NCBI GenBank assembly: GCA_030037355.1
Contig: JASHRL010000301.1
Location: forward strand, 1 to 45,776
Length of the DNA stretch: 45,776 bases
Direction: 5' to 3'
Origin: Candidatus Acidiferrales bacterium
GTDB lineage: Bacteria > Acidobacteriota > Terriglobia > Acidiferrales > UBA7541
This document shows, in pieces, positions 28,370 through 38,340 of this stretch (position 1 is the stretch's first letter; each line of letters starts with the position of its first letter). Below the pieces are notes generated by a model. It did not search any database and was not told the DNA's origin. It saw only the letters and a list, made by a program, of their open reading frames with translations. Position numbers and translations under genes: made by a program.

Positions 28370-31090
28370 ATGGCAGCGAGGGCAAAAGCTCCAAAGACGA
28401 AGTCTGCCAAGAATTACCACCATCCTGAATCCGAAAGCCCGATGCGGCCCGAGGTGGGGACGCAGGCGCAATTCAAGAAGAAGCTACCTCCCAAGACCTA
28501 CCGCTACGATTCGTCGCTCTCGCCTGCGCTTGATTGGGACGGAAAAAACTCGGCGCGAGAACAGGGCGAGGCCCAACTCGCAATCGCCGAAGCCGAACTC
28601 AAAGGACTGCATTCCAAGCTCAGCGTGAAGGCGGAAGTCTGGAAAGAGGTCGCCGGGCAAGTCGGGAAGGCGCAGGAGTCGGTACGGAAGTTGAAAGCGA
28701 TGAGCAAGCCGTTCCTGAATTGGGCTGGCAAAGCGGAGCGGCTTTCTTTTGATGTGCCGTCGCTGCCGCTATTCATTCACGAGCGGCTCTCGACCAAAGC
28801 CATTCTCGAAACGCTCAAGGGGCATCGCTTCAACCGCAATCAGGCGACGATGTTCGACCTTTGGGGCGACCCGCAGCACTCGGTGACCGACCAAGTGCTC
28901 CGCGCCTACGAACACAGGGACAAATGGGTCAATCGGATGATTCTGGGCGATTCGCTCGTCGTCATGAACTCGCTCCTCCACTATGAGGGCCTCGGTGGCC
29001 AAGTCCAGATGATTTACATTGACCCGCCCTACGGAATACAGTTCGGGTCAAATTTCCAACCCTTCATCCGCAAGAGAGATGTTGGCCACAACGATGATGA
29101 GGATATGACCCGTGAGCCGGAGATGGTACAAGCCTACCGCGACACTTGGCAGCTTGGATTGCACTCATACCTGACCTACCTACGTGACCGGCTTCAAATT
29201 GCACGCGACCTACTGACTCCGTCCGGGAGCATCTTCGTGCAAATTGGAGATATGAATCTTCATCATCTTCGAGAGGTCATGGACGAGGTTTTTGGCGCTG
29301 ACAACTTTTGTGCACTCATCGCCTTTAGAACCTCTGTTCCCTTGAAATCCACCGGGTTGGCCAGCATCGCTGACCACATTATGTGGTATTCGAAAGACGT
29401 TGAGCGTGTGAAATACAGGGACATGTTTGTCCCGAGAGAAATCGGCGAGGGAACTGTCTATACATCCGTTGAGTTGTCAGATGGCACGCGGCGGAAGATG
29501 ACCTCAGAGGAGCGTGCGGAGCCATCGTTGCTCCCGAAGGATTCGCGGGTTTTCTGCACAGAAAACTTGGTGTCGAGTGGCTACACGCCGACATGCATCT
29601 TCGAGTTCGAATACGAGGGGGAAAAATACAATCCGACCTCCGGTAAGAGCTGGAAAACAAATTTAGATGGTATGAAAGTATTGGCGACAAAACGACGGCT
29701 CGATGCGTCTGGCGATACTCTCAGATATGTCCTCTACCTCGATGATTATCCAGTCATGAAGCTAACCAACCTTTGGACAGATGTTAAGGGCGAAACGGAC
29801 AAACTCTATGTCGTCCAGACCCCGTCCAAAGTGATACAGCGATGCATCCTTATGACGACGGAACCCGGTGACCTAGTGCTTGACCCGACCTGCGGAAGCG
29901 GAACCACAGCATACTGTGCGGAGCAATGGGGTAGGCGTTGGATAACCATCGACACCAGCCGCGTGCCCCTCGCCCTTGCTCGGCAGCGTATTCTAACTTC
30001 GACATTTCCATGGTACGAACTGCAAGACGAGTCTCGCGGGCCAATCAGTGGTTTTGTCTACGAGCGCCCTCGGAGACGCGAAGAAATCGGCGGCATTGTA
30101 CCTCACGTAACATTGAAGTCCGTCGCGCACAGCGAACCCTCTGAAGAAGTTGTTCTAGTGGACAAACCAAGGGAGAACTCCAACGTTACACGAGTGACCG
30201 GCCCGTTCTGCTTTGAGGCGACGATTCCTACCCCTCTGGATTTCGAGGAGCGGAAGTCGGAGACCGCTGCGACCGAGAAGGAAGCAGAACTCTCTTTTGT
30301 TGACCGAATGCTCGAAGTTCTTCGCAAGTCACCTGTACTGCGCCTCGAAGGCAACAAAACTGTCACACTGAAAAATGTTCGGCCACCGGCAAAAACCCTT
30401 TCACTCTCAGCCGAGGCGATGGTGCCGAACGGAGCGGAGAAGCCGGTGGCTTTTGTATTCGGCCCGGAGAACGGCGCGGTGAGCGAGAAGCTGGTGTATG
30501 AAGCCGCTCGCGAGGCGCACGCCAAGAGCTACTCGCATCTGTACGTCATTGGCTTTGCCGTTCAACCGAACGCACGGATGCTCATCGACAAATCTGCCGA
30601 AGTCGTCGGCATTCCCGCTACCTATGTGCAGGCGACGCCAGACCTGATGATGGGCGACCTGCTGAAGAACATGCGCTCCAGCCAGATTTTCAGCGTGTGC
30701 GGATTGCCGGAAATCGAAGTGCGAAGACTCAAGTCGAAGAACGGCGCAGCGAAACAATATGAAGTGGAATTGCTGGGCCTCGACGTGTTCGACCCCGTCG
30801 AGATGGTGAACCACAAGAGCAAGGGCGATGATGTGCCTGCGTGGTTTCTGGACGTGGATTACAACGACCTGTGCTTCCACGTGAGCCAAGCATTCTTTCC
30901 CCGGACGGGCGCATGGGAAAGCCTAAAAAAGGCGCTGCGCGGGGAATATGAAGAGAACGTATGGGAGCATCTGGCGGGAACGGTCAGCGCACCATTCGAG
31001 GCAGGCGACCAAGGCCAAATCGCCGTCAAGGTGATTGACGACCGGGGGAATGAATTGCTGGTGGTGAAGAACCTGAAAGAGGCGAAGTAA
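28370..31090 (+). CDS. type III-like site-specific DNA methyltransferase (Mod)
   Basis: IDPPYGIQFGSNFQPF (motif IV) then LVLDPTCGSGTTAYCAEQWGRRWITIDTSRVPLALARQRI (motif I): beta-class amino-MTase order. Confidence 0.93.
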   Translation: MAARAKAPKTKSAKNYHHPESESPMRPEVGTQAQFKKKLPPKTYRYDSSLSPALDWDGKNSAREQGEAQLAIAEAELKGLHSKLSVKAEVWKEVAGQVGKAQESVRKLKAMSKPFLNWAGKAERLSFDVPSLPLFIHERLSTKAILETLKGHRFNRNQATMFDLWGDPQHSVTDQVLRAYEHRDKWVNRMILGDSLVVMNSLLHYEGLGGQVQMIYIDPPYGIQFGSNFQPFIRKRDVGHNDDEDMTREPEMVQAYRDTWQLGLHSYLTYLRDRLQIARDLLTPSGSIFVQIGDMNLHHLREVMDEVFGADNFCALIAFRTSVPLKSTGLASIADHIMWYSKDVERVKYRDMFVPREIGEGTVYTSVELSDGTRRKMTSEERAEPSLLPKDSRVFCTENLVSSGYTPTCIFEFEYEGEKYNPTSGKSWKTNLDGMKVLATKRRLDASGDTLRYVLYLDDYPVMKLTNLWTDVKGETDKLYVVQTPSKVIQRCILMTTEPGDLVLDPTCGSGTTAYCAEQWGRRWITIDTSRVPLALARQRILTSTFPWYELQDESRGPISGFVYERPRRREEIGGIVPHVTLKSVAHSEPSEEVVLVDKPRENSNVTRVTGPFCFEATIPTPLDFEERKSETAATEKEAELSFVDRMLEVLRKSPVLRLEGNKTVTLKNVRPPAKTLSLSAEAMVPNGAEKPVAFVFGPENGAVSEKLVYEAAREAHAKSYSHLYVIGFAVQPNARMLIDKSAEVVGIPATYVQATPDLMMGDLLKNMRSSQIFSVCGLPEIEVRRLKSKNGAAKQYEVELLGLDVFDPVEMVNHKSKGDDVPAWFLDVDYNDLCFHVSQAFFPRTGAWESLKKALRGEYEENVWEHLAGTVSAPFEAGDQGQIAVKVIDDRGNELLVVKNLKEAK

Positions 31091-31093
31091 GCG

Positions 31094-32587
31094 ATGGCCG
31101 GTTATCCCGAGGTTGGAGAGCCAATCCAGAACTCGCCGTTCGAGGAGCCGACTCGCTATTGGTACATCCGCGAGGGCGAGCAGCCGCAGCTTGTCGAGGG
31201 GCGGCGGCGACCTGCGATTGTGTTCGCTCCTCGCGAACAGAAAAAGCCGTGGCAAACGGACGAGCGGCTGTTGCGGCCTTCGAAGCAGTACCCAACAGGA
31301 TTCGAACTCGCGTTGGTCAACCTGATTCGAGAGCGCGTAGCCGAATGGCAAAAGCAGGGCTATCCCGGCACGACACGAACAACTCTCGAACTCATGCAAT
31401 GGTGGAGGCGCGAGGGGCGCGAAAAGCGGCTCTTCTTCGCTCAGCTTGAGGCCGCAACCTCCGTAATTTTTCTGAAGGAGGCGCGAGCCGATTTCCTGCA
31501 AGGCGTTTCCATCCCGCGAGACGAGCCAAGCGACGACCGCAAGGAAAAAGACGGATACACGGGATTCGAGCGGTACGCCTGCAAGATGGCGACCGGCTCC
31601 GGCAAAACGACGGTGATGGGGATGCTGGCGGCGTGGAGCATCCTGAACAAGGTGAACAACCGAAGCGATGGACGGTTTTCAGACACAGTGCTGGTTGTCT
31701 GTCCGAACGTGACCATCCGGCAGCGGCTCGCCGAACTCGACCCGTTGCTCGAAGAGGCTAGCATTTACCGGACGCGAGACCTCGTCCCGGCGCACTTGAT
31801 GCCGCTGTTGAGCCAAGGGAAGGTCATCGTTACGAACTGGCACGTGTTCGAGCCGCAGGGAACGCAGACGGACGGCGTTAGCTCGAAGGTGGTGAAGGCA
31901 GGCAAGGAAGTGCGGGTCAAAGAGACCATCAACATCGGCTCGAAGACGACTACCGCCCACGGAAAGCGTTACCTCAGCCTGAAGGATTACGAATTGCAGG
32001 TTGCGAACGGAATGCTGACCGTATTGCCAGACGGAGAAGCACGAGACAAAGATGGCAGCCTGAAACGAGTGAAGGTCGAGTCCACGCGATACGTCGAGAG
32101 CGACACGGCCCTCATCAATCGAGTAATTGGGCGTGAGGTTGGCGGGAAGCAGAATCTTCTTGTGCTGAACGACGAGGCGCACCACGCCTACCGCATCAAG
32201 CGCGAGGAGCCTGACGAGGAAGAAGAAGACGAATTCGGCGAGCAGGAAGAGGCGGACGAATTCTTTCAAGAGGCGACCGTCTGGATTGACGGACTGGATA
32301 AGCTGCATAAGCAGCGAGGCATCAATTTTTGCGTTGACCTGTCGGCGACTCCATATTTCCTCGGTAGAGTCGGGCAAGAGTCGAATAAGCCCTTTCCGTG
32401 GGTCGTGAGCGACTTCGGTCTGATTGATGCCATCGAGTCAGGGCTGGTGAAGATTCCTCAGTTGGCCGTCCGCGACACGACCGGAGAAGAAATTCCCGGC
32501 TACCTGAATATCTGGCAGTGGATTCTGGAAAAGAAGCTCACTCCAGCGGAACGTGGCGGCAAGAAAGGAAGCCCGAAGCCATCTTGA
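31094..32587 (+). CDS. type III-like restriction helicase/nuclease, N-terminal fragment (frameshifted)
   Basis: Walker A MATGSGKTTVMGML; DEAH in VLNDEAHHAYR; VDLSATPYF; frame ends at TGA 32587 but homology-like text continues in another frame. Confidence 0.85.
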   Translation: MAGYPEVGEPIQNSPFEEPTRYWYIREGEQPQLVEGRRRPAIVFAPREQKKPWQTDERLLRPSKQYPTGFELALVNLIRERVAEWQKQGYPGTTRTTLELMQWWRREGREKRLFFAQLEAATSVIFLKEARADFLQGVSIPRDEPSDDRKEKDGYTGFERYACKMATGSGKTTVMGMLAAWSILNKVNNRSDGRFSDTVLVVCPNVTIRQRLAELDPLLEEASIYRTRDLVPAHLMPLLSQGKVIVTNWHVFEPQGTQTDGVSSKVVKAGKEVRVKETINIGSKTTTAHGKRYLSLKDYELQVANGMLTVLPDGEARDKDGSLKRVKVESTRYVESDTALINRVIGREVGGKQNLLVLNDEAHHAYRIKREEPDEEEEDEFGEQEEADEFFQEATVWIDGLDKLHKQRGINFCVDLSATPYFLGRVGQESNKPFPWVVSDFGLIDAIESGLVKIPQLAVRDTTGEEIPGYLNIWQWILEKKLTPAERGGKKGSPKPS

Positions 32588-34236
32588 AGTACGCCCACCA
32601 TCCCATTGCGATGCTAGGCGGACTTTGGGAGAAGGAAACTGTTGATTGGGCAAAAAACGAAGCTGACCCACGACCGCCTGTCTTCATTCTCGTCTGCAAG
32701 AACACGAAGATTGCGAGGGCAATTTACGAATGGCTCGCCGAGGACAAAGCACCGACTGGGATTCCATCTGCGCGTGTCGCGGGCTTCCTCAACCAGAACG
32801 GTCAGGTGAACACGATTCGGGTGGACACGAAGGTGATACACGAGACGGACGTGGAGGGCGCTAAGGGAGACGAGGTTCGGTGGATGCGGTTCACGCTGGA
32901 CACCGTGGGGAAGACTGGTTGGCCCGGCGACCGGCAGGGACGACCGCTCTATCCAGAGGGGTTCGAAGAACTGGCAAAAAAATTGGAGCGGCCACTCCAT
33001 CCTCCGGGACGGGACGTGCGCTGCATCGTGAGCGTCGGGATGCTCACTGAAGGATGGGACTGCAACACGGTCACGCACATCATTGGGCTGCGCCCGTTCA
33101 TGTCACAGCTTCTGTGCGAGCAGGTCGTGGGGCGAGGACTCCGACGAGTGAGCTACGAACTCGGCAAGAACGGGCACTTCACTGAGGAGGTTGCCAAGGT
33201 GTTCGGTGTGCCGTTCGAGGTCATCCCGTTCAAGGCGAATCCGCAGGGCGCTGCGCCGCCGCGAGTGAAGAAATATCACGTCCATGCGATTCCCGAAAAG
33301 GCGGAATACGAAATCCAATTCCCGAGAGTCGAGGGCTACACGCAAGGGATTCGGAACCACGTGACGGTGGATTGGGCGAACGTGCCGCGCATGGTGTTGC
33401 AGCCCGACTTGATTCCTCCCAAGGTGGACATGAAAGGGCTGAGCATCTCGGACACCGGGCGATTGAGCTTGGCGGGGCCGAATCGCTTGGACGAAGTCAC
33501 GCTGAAAGAGTATCGGGCACGGATGAGATTGCAGGAGCTTGTATTCGATTTGGCGAAGGGCCTGACCAAGGAATATGTTTCGCAGCCGCAGTGCCACGTG
33601 CCCGCCCACGTTTTGTTTCCGCAACTGGTCAGAATCATCCAGAAGTACATGGCAGAGAAAGTGGAAGTCCGCCCTCCTGCCGACCTCAAGGATTTGGGTC
33701 TTGCGCCGTATTACCCTTGGCTGGTCGAAATCTTGACCGAAAATATCCGGCCCGACACAGCAGGCGGTGAGGCACCAGAGATTCCCCGTTACGAATCGAG
33801 CCGAGGCCCCGGCTCCACTGCCGAAGTGGATTTCTGGACGAGCCGGGAGCCACGGGAAGTCGTGAAATGCCACCTGAACTATGTCGTTCCTGACACTCAG
33901 AAGTGGGAGCAGGCCGCTGCTTACTACATTGATTCGCACGATGCCGTGGATGCGTTCGTGAAAAACTCGGGACTCGGATTCGCAATCCCGTACCTGCACA
34001 ACGGACAGATGCACGACTACATTCCCGATTTCATAATCCGGCTCAAGAGCGACCCGCAGGTTCACCTGATACTAGAAACCAAAGGTTATGACGAGCGCGA
34101 AGAGGTTAAGGCTGCGGCGGCGAAGCGCTGGGTGGATGCCGTGAACTCGGATGGCTCTTATGGAAAGTGGCGCTACGAACTAGTGAAGAAGACCACGGAT
34201 GTTCCGAAGAAAATCAGTGAGGTTTCTGGGGCGTAG
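32518..34236 (+). CDS. type III-like restriction helicase/nuclease, C-terminal fragment
   Basis: continues as KPEAILKYAHHPIAMLGGLWEKE...; helicase motif VGRGLRR; C-terminal DFIIRLKSDPQVHLILETKGYD PD-ExK core; true junction about 32560-32590. Confidence 0.85.
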   Translation: MDSGKEAHSSGTWRQERKPEAILKYAHHPIAMLGGLWEKETVDWAKNEADPRPPVFILVCKNTKIARAIYEWLAEDKAPTGIPSARVAGFLNQNGQVNTIRVDTKVIHETDVEGAKGDEVRWMRFTLDTVGKTGWPGDRQGRPLYPEGFEELAKKLERPLHPPGRDVRCIVSVGMLTEGWDCNTVTHIIGLRPFMSQLLCEQVVGRGLRRVSYELGKNGHFTEEVAKVFGVPFEVIPFKANPQGAAPPRVKKYHVHAIPEKAEYEIQFPRVEGYTQGIRNHVTVDWANVPRMVLQPDLIPPKVDMKGLSISDTGRLSLAGPNRLDEVTLKEYRARMRLQELVFDLAKGLTKEYVSQPQCHVPAHVLFPQLVRIIQKYMAEKVEVRPPADLKDLGLAPYYPWLVEILTENIRPDTAGGEAPEIPRYESSRGPGSTAEVDFWTSREPREVVKCHLNYVVPDTQKWEQAAAYYIDSHDAVDAFVKNSGLGFAIPYLHNGQMHDYIPDFIIRLKSDPQVHLILETKGYDEREEVKAAAAKRWVDAVNSDGSYGKWRYELVKKTTDVPKKISEVSGA

Positions 34237-34268
34237 AGAGAGACATCCCGGTAAACGGAGGAGCGTGC

Positions 34269-34736
34269 GTGAAGATTGCGTTGAAATGGGAAAAGCCGCT
34301 GCGTTTGAAAGACGGTTCACGTTTGAATCAAATCTATCTTTGTTCCGGTCTCGACGATTTACCGAAAAAGCCCGGCGTCTACGTATTCGCTCGAAAGTTT
34401 GGAAATAATATCGCCCCTCTCTACGTGGGTCAGGCTTCCAAGCTGAGAGGGCGAATTGAAGGGCAATTCAACAATCTGCGACTTATGATGGGAATTAAGA
34501 ATGCCCCGGCAGGCAAGCGCATTCTGCTGGCCGCACGTCTTTACTTGAAGCGAGGACAGCAAATGAGTAAGGTGCTCGACATTGTCGAGTCTGCCTTGAT
34601 TAAGAATGCTCTCGCGCAGGGGCACGACTTGCTGAACCAACAGGGCACGAAGACCAAGGTGCACGTCATCAGGTCTGAGGGGAACAGTTCGTCGCGGCAG
34701 GTTGCGCCCCTTACGATGCTTGCGGAGCGGAAATAG
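34269..34736 (+). CDS. GIY-YIG nuclease-like protein
   Basis: PGVYVFARKFGNNIAPLYVGQASKLRGRIEGQFNN... and a downstream Glu in IVESALI match the GIY-YIG layout. Confidence 0.6.
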   Translation: MKIALKWEKPLRLKDGSRLNQIYLCSGLDDLPKKPGVYVFARKFGNNIAPLYVGQASKLRGRIEGQFNNLRLMMGIKNAPAGKRILLAARLYLKRGQQMSKVLDIVESALIKNALAQGHDLLNQQGTKTKVHVIRSEGNSSSRQVAPLTMLAERK

Positions 34737-36207
34737 TCTCACCAGTCTTGCTCTGCAACCACCGAAACACTGCCCACATCGCGGAGAGGTCTTCTTCGTT
34801 ATAAACGAGGATTTCGTTCATCAATTCCTTTCGCTTTGCCTCGTCTGCGGTTTCAGTGGCTTCAATGAATTTCGCCATCGCCCATTGACCATTGCCCTCG
34901 GTCAGCTTGCGCTCGTAGCCAACGTGTTGCTCGATGACCTTGAGACTGAAACTCGGGACAGGCAGGATAACGGATTCTCTCGTAATTGGAAGGAGGTCAA
35001 GCAAGTTCGCCATCACGCGGCACGCGACACCGTCAGGGTCACCATACCGCTGAATGTATTTCGCCAGATACGTTTTCTCGTAACTCGCCCAATGGACGAA
35101 CGGCACATCGCCGCAAGTCTCGAAGACTTTTTTCGCGTTTGCCAAGAACGCGAGCCAACCGTCGCGGTCGCCATCGGAGCCGAAGCCCGAAACTGCTGGC
35201 ATGAACTCGCTTGGGTTCTCGCCAAACACCTGAACGCCCCACAGATATATTCTGTCGAGTTCGTCGAGATGCGGCGGCATCCCTTCAAGGTCAAACATCG
35301 CGTAGTTCGGGAGCGCAGGAATTGCGGGCGTGCACAGGATTCTCTCGGTTCTTTGCTCCATCGCCTCGGCGAATTGGAGTATGCGCTCGGCCTTCTTGCC
35401 GACTCGCTGCTGCCTGTTTCCAACGGGCCGCTTCAATTCGCTTAGGCTCGCGAAATCGAAGTTGTGCAAGAGTTCCCGTCTCGTGCGAATACCGATGCTG
35501 TTGAGCGTTCGGGCAAGGCTCTGGTCAACATCTGGGACGAGGGCGACATCGCCGTTCGCTTCGGCCTGATTCCAGCATCGCTCGTTGTAACCGCAAGGGC
35601 CGCATTTAGTCCACCCGACCGGCTCGTATGCTTCCTCCTGTGTCCGTTTGATTGCAGCAATTCGTTCCAGCGCGACTAATGCCGATGCGCCGTCGTGGGC
35701 AACAGGCACGATTTCCTCCATCCCGTTAAATACTTGAAGGATTTTCGGAGCGACGCCAACGCTCTGCTCAAACAGCCAGCCGTAAAGCTGGACTTGCAAC
35801 AAAATCTCGGGGTGATTTTCCTCGTCGATTCGCCGTGCCATCTTGGCATCGCGGACGATGTAACCGTCGCTGTCGTGAATCAGGAAATCGGGATAGCCGA
35901 CAATTTCAGCTTCGATGTCACCGAATCGTTGCATCACTCGAAACGCAGGCTGATAAATGACAGGAACTCTAGTCGCAATAGCTTCGGATGTTCGTCGGAT
36001 GCGCTCTTCTTCAGCTACTCCGCTCAAATCGAGGCACTCACCCAATGTCGCGAGATGCTGCTGTTCATGCCGGTTGCCAAGCCTGCGCAGGACAAGCTCA
36101 TACTCGGTCTCCTCGCGTTCCAGTGCGTCATGATGCCGGAGCCAGACGCGCAGGTCGCAGAGGCTTGGTCGAAATCGCGTGATGAAATCAGAAGCGATGA
36201 GGCGCAT
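34711..36207 (-). CDS. TM0106-type RecB-like nuclease with RNase H-like/DEDD domain
   Basis: GYPDFLIHDSDGYIVRDAKMAR (PD-DxK), CGPCGYNERCW, FDLEGMPPHLDELDRIYLWG, VHWASYEKTYL, YNEEDLSAMWAVF. Confidence 0.85.
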   Translation of the reverse strand: MRLIASDFITRFRPSLCDLRVWLRHHDALEREETEYELVLRRLGNRHEQQHLATLGECLDLSGVAEEERIRRTSEAIATRVPVIYQPAFRVMQRFGDIEAEIVGYPDFLIHDSDGYIVRDAKMARRIDEENHPEILLQVQLYGWLFEQSVGVAPKILQVFNGMEEIVPVAHDGASALVALERIAAIKRTQEEAYEPVGWTKCGPCGYNERCWNQAEANGDVALVPDVDQSLARTLNSIGIRTRRELLHNFDFASLSELKRPVGNRQQRVGKKAERILQFAEAMEQRTERILCTPAIPALPNYAMFDLEGMPPHLDELDRIYLWGVQVFGENPSEFMPAVSGFGSDGDRDGWLAFLANAKKVFETCGDVPFVHWASYEKTYLAKYIQRYGDPDGVACRVMANLLDLLPITRESVILPVPSFSLKVIEQHVGYERKLTEGNGQWAMAKFIEATETADEAKRKELMNEILVYNEEDLSAMWAVFRWLQSKTGETISAPQAS

Positions 36208-36453
36208 GTGGAGTGCAGCCTAGCACTCGCTCCCGGAAGGCGGAATCCATCGAAAGTACTGGCTCCGACGATTCGACCCGACTTTTTGGTGCTAGTCGCA
36301 GGCAATTGGCGTTGAAAAACCTTGACAACACGCCAAGGGCTTCTGCCCAAACAGCCATTAACTCATCGTGATAGTACCATTGGCATGTTTTCGGGGGTTT
36401 CATACCCTTGGACGTAATAAGAGGGCGACCGTCCAATCTAAGGAGAGAGACCG

Positions 36454-36792
36454 ATGCCTACACTCGAACAATACAGTAAGAGCCTAACCGTGCAGCAAAA
36501 GCTGTACTTCCAAGAGAAATATGACAAGGAGAGCAGAAGCCCTTCCACAGCCTTGGTATTGGCACTGCTGTTAGGAGGGGCCGGTGCCCATCGATTCTAC
36601 CTCAAACAGTGGGGCTGGGGCATAGCCTATTTGCTGTTCGTATGGACATTCATCCCCGTTATTGTGGCGCTGGTCGAATGCTTCGTCATTAGAAAGCGCA
36701 CGCAGAAGTACAACGAAGAGGTCGCAAAACAGATAATTCAGAAGATGACTGTGGTCTTCTCGGAGCAGGTGCCAGTGGCTGCCACAGCATGA
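36454..36792 (+). CDS. TM2 domain protein
   Basis: STALVLALLLGGAGAHRFYLKQWGWGIAYLLFVWTFIPVIVALVECF; AAGGAGAGAG RBS. Confidence 0.85.
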   Translation: MPTLEQYSKSLTVQQKLYFQEKYDKESRSPSTALVLALLLGGAGAHRFYLKQWGWGIAYLLFVWTFIPVIVALVECFVIRKRTQKYNEEVAKQIIQKMTVVFSEQVPVAATA

Positions 36793-36953
36793 ATGACATC
36801 GACAAACTGATTGAACTGACGAACAAAGAGCACGAGAGGAACGAGTCGTCGGCACGGTTCTTTTGGTTTGTGTTCTTGCTGGACAAATGGCTTGGGGTGG
36901 CAGTGCTGCTGGCGGCGCTCGCCATCCTAATCCTTTGGTACCTCCATGGATGA
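36789..36953 (+). CDS. 54-aa small membrane protein
   Basis: read by hand: MNDIDKLIELTNKEHERNESSARFFWFVFLLDKWLGVAVLLAALAILILWYLHG*; ATGA overlap with the TM2 gene; below the ORF-track size cutoff. Confidence 0.55.
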   Translation: MNDIDKLIELTNKEHERNESSARFFWFVFLLDKWLGVAVLLAALAILILWYLHG

Positions 36954-37013
36954 CAAAAAGCAATCCTTGTTGTTTTCACGATTTGGAGGCTAAGACGTTT
37001 GGAATGTGAACCT

Positions 37014-37934
37014 ATGAAATCACGTTTCTCACTAATCTTGCTGACTCTCGTCGTATTCGTGACGGCGACATGCCTTGCGCAACAGCCGGACGCTTCGCAC
37101 GACAGTGCACCGGAAGCACAAATCGCTGAAAAAGACAGTCAGGGCCTCGGGACTTATCTTTGGCTGGGTCGGTACGAGACGGAAGAGCGGGCACAAGCGG
37201 TCGCCAAGAAGCTCGAAGACCTTGGGTTGCCGGTCGTCGTTCAGCCGAAACGCAGCATGGCCGGTGGCTTTTTCGTCGTCGTGTCAGGGCCGTTCGATGA
37301 ACGGCGTGCCGGGAGCGTACAGAAGTGGCTAGAATCGCAAGGTTTCGTGAACGTCCGCCCAATGAAACTACCGTCTCAGGAAGCCAAAGCCAATCCGTCA
37401 AGCCAAAACAAGGAAATCAAAGAACAGCAAGATGCGGGCAGTAGTAAGCCGTCAGTGGTGTCGGCCATTGGCTCGCCAAAGCAAAACGAGGGTCGTCCGG
37501 CAGCAACACCGCAAACACGACGCATTACATCGGTGACAAGCAAGCTAATCGCGACGATTAACAACGATTTGATACAAGCGTCTCCACACCTGCTTGAGAA
37601 TGGCTCGCTGATTTCCCAGCATTTTTCTTTGGCAGGCGGCATCATGCGGCAATCGATGCTAAGGACAATCGACGGCAACCCGAGGGAAGTGAGTTACGTC
37701 CAATCTGTGCGCGTGGACGAACTCGATGTCTCGACTGTGAATTCAATGGGTGGCATGAACGTGCAAATTCAGTGCCGGAACGGCGAGGCGTGCGTAAACG
37801 TCACGATGGACGGCGCTCCACTCCAAACAGCGCACGAACTTGTGCTCTTGGTTCCTGAAGGCAAAGCGAAACAACAAGTCGCCGATGCCCTCAGCGCACT
37901 CATTTCCCCACAGTCAGAGGCGGGTGCCCGTTAA
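37014..37934 (+). CDS. SPOR-domain secreted protein
   Basis: MKSRFSLILLTLVVFVTATCLAQQ signal; YLWLGRYETEERAQAVAKKLEDLGLPVVVQPKRSMAGGFFVVVSGPFDERRAGSVQKWLESQGFVNVRPM. Confidence 0.7.
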   Translation: MKSRFSLILLTLVVFVTATCLAQQPDASHDSAPEAQIAEKDSQGLGTYLWLGRYETEERAQAVAKKLEDLGLPVVVQPKRSMAGGFFVVVSGPFDERRAGSVQKWLESQGFVNVRPMKLPSQEAKANPSSQNKEIKEQQDAGSSKPSVVSAIGSPKQNEGRPAATPQTRRITSVTSKLIATINNDLIQASPHLLENGSLISQHFSLAGGIMRQSMLRTIDGNPREVSYVQSVRVDELDVSTVNSMGGMNVQIQCRNGEACVNVTMDGAPLQTAHELVLLVPEGKAKQQVADALSALISPQSEAGAR

Positions 37935-38340
37935 CGGCCAGCCTTGAGGAACGCGGTGCGTGCAGAGCGTGAGGCTGAGGTCGTCCGCGCAGTCGCGGGA
38001 ACGGACAAACACATCACAAGTCTTCAGTAGCTTTGTATCTGCGCAGTCAGCAACCTCTGCTCAAAAGCAATTACCGTGAAATTCAATTGAAGTGCACTTC
38101 CTAGACGGCAGAACAGGCTGGTACAAAAAGTCCGCATCGCCCTCGAACCAGCCGCCAGCGCCCGCAAGCCGATGCGCTGCCGGTGGGGCGTTCCTTGCGG
38201 CTTGTAGCGAGGATATGGCATCTCTGCTGCGTCACACACAACCTGCACCAGCAGGTCGTAACACACACCCTTGTTGCCTTGGGCATGAGAGTCCCCCTCG
38301 ATGATAGACGCCACCAACGGCTAGGTGCTCGAATGTTGCC

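Noticed and set aside
33103-34065. 320-aa minus-strand ORF
   Set aside because: Antisense to the C-terminal part of the restriction subunit with no recognisable domain; treated as a shadow ORF.
37935-38340. About 400-bp gap with several short ORFs on both strands
   Set aside because: No RBS or domain support; could hold an ncRNA but I cannot demonstrate a structure by eye.
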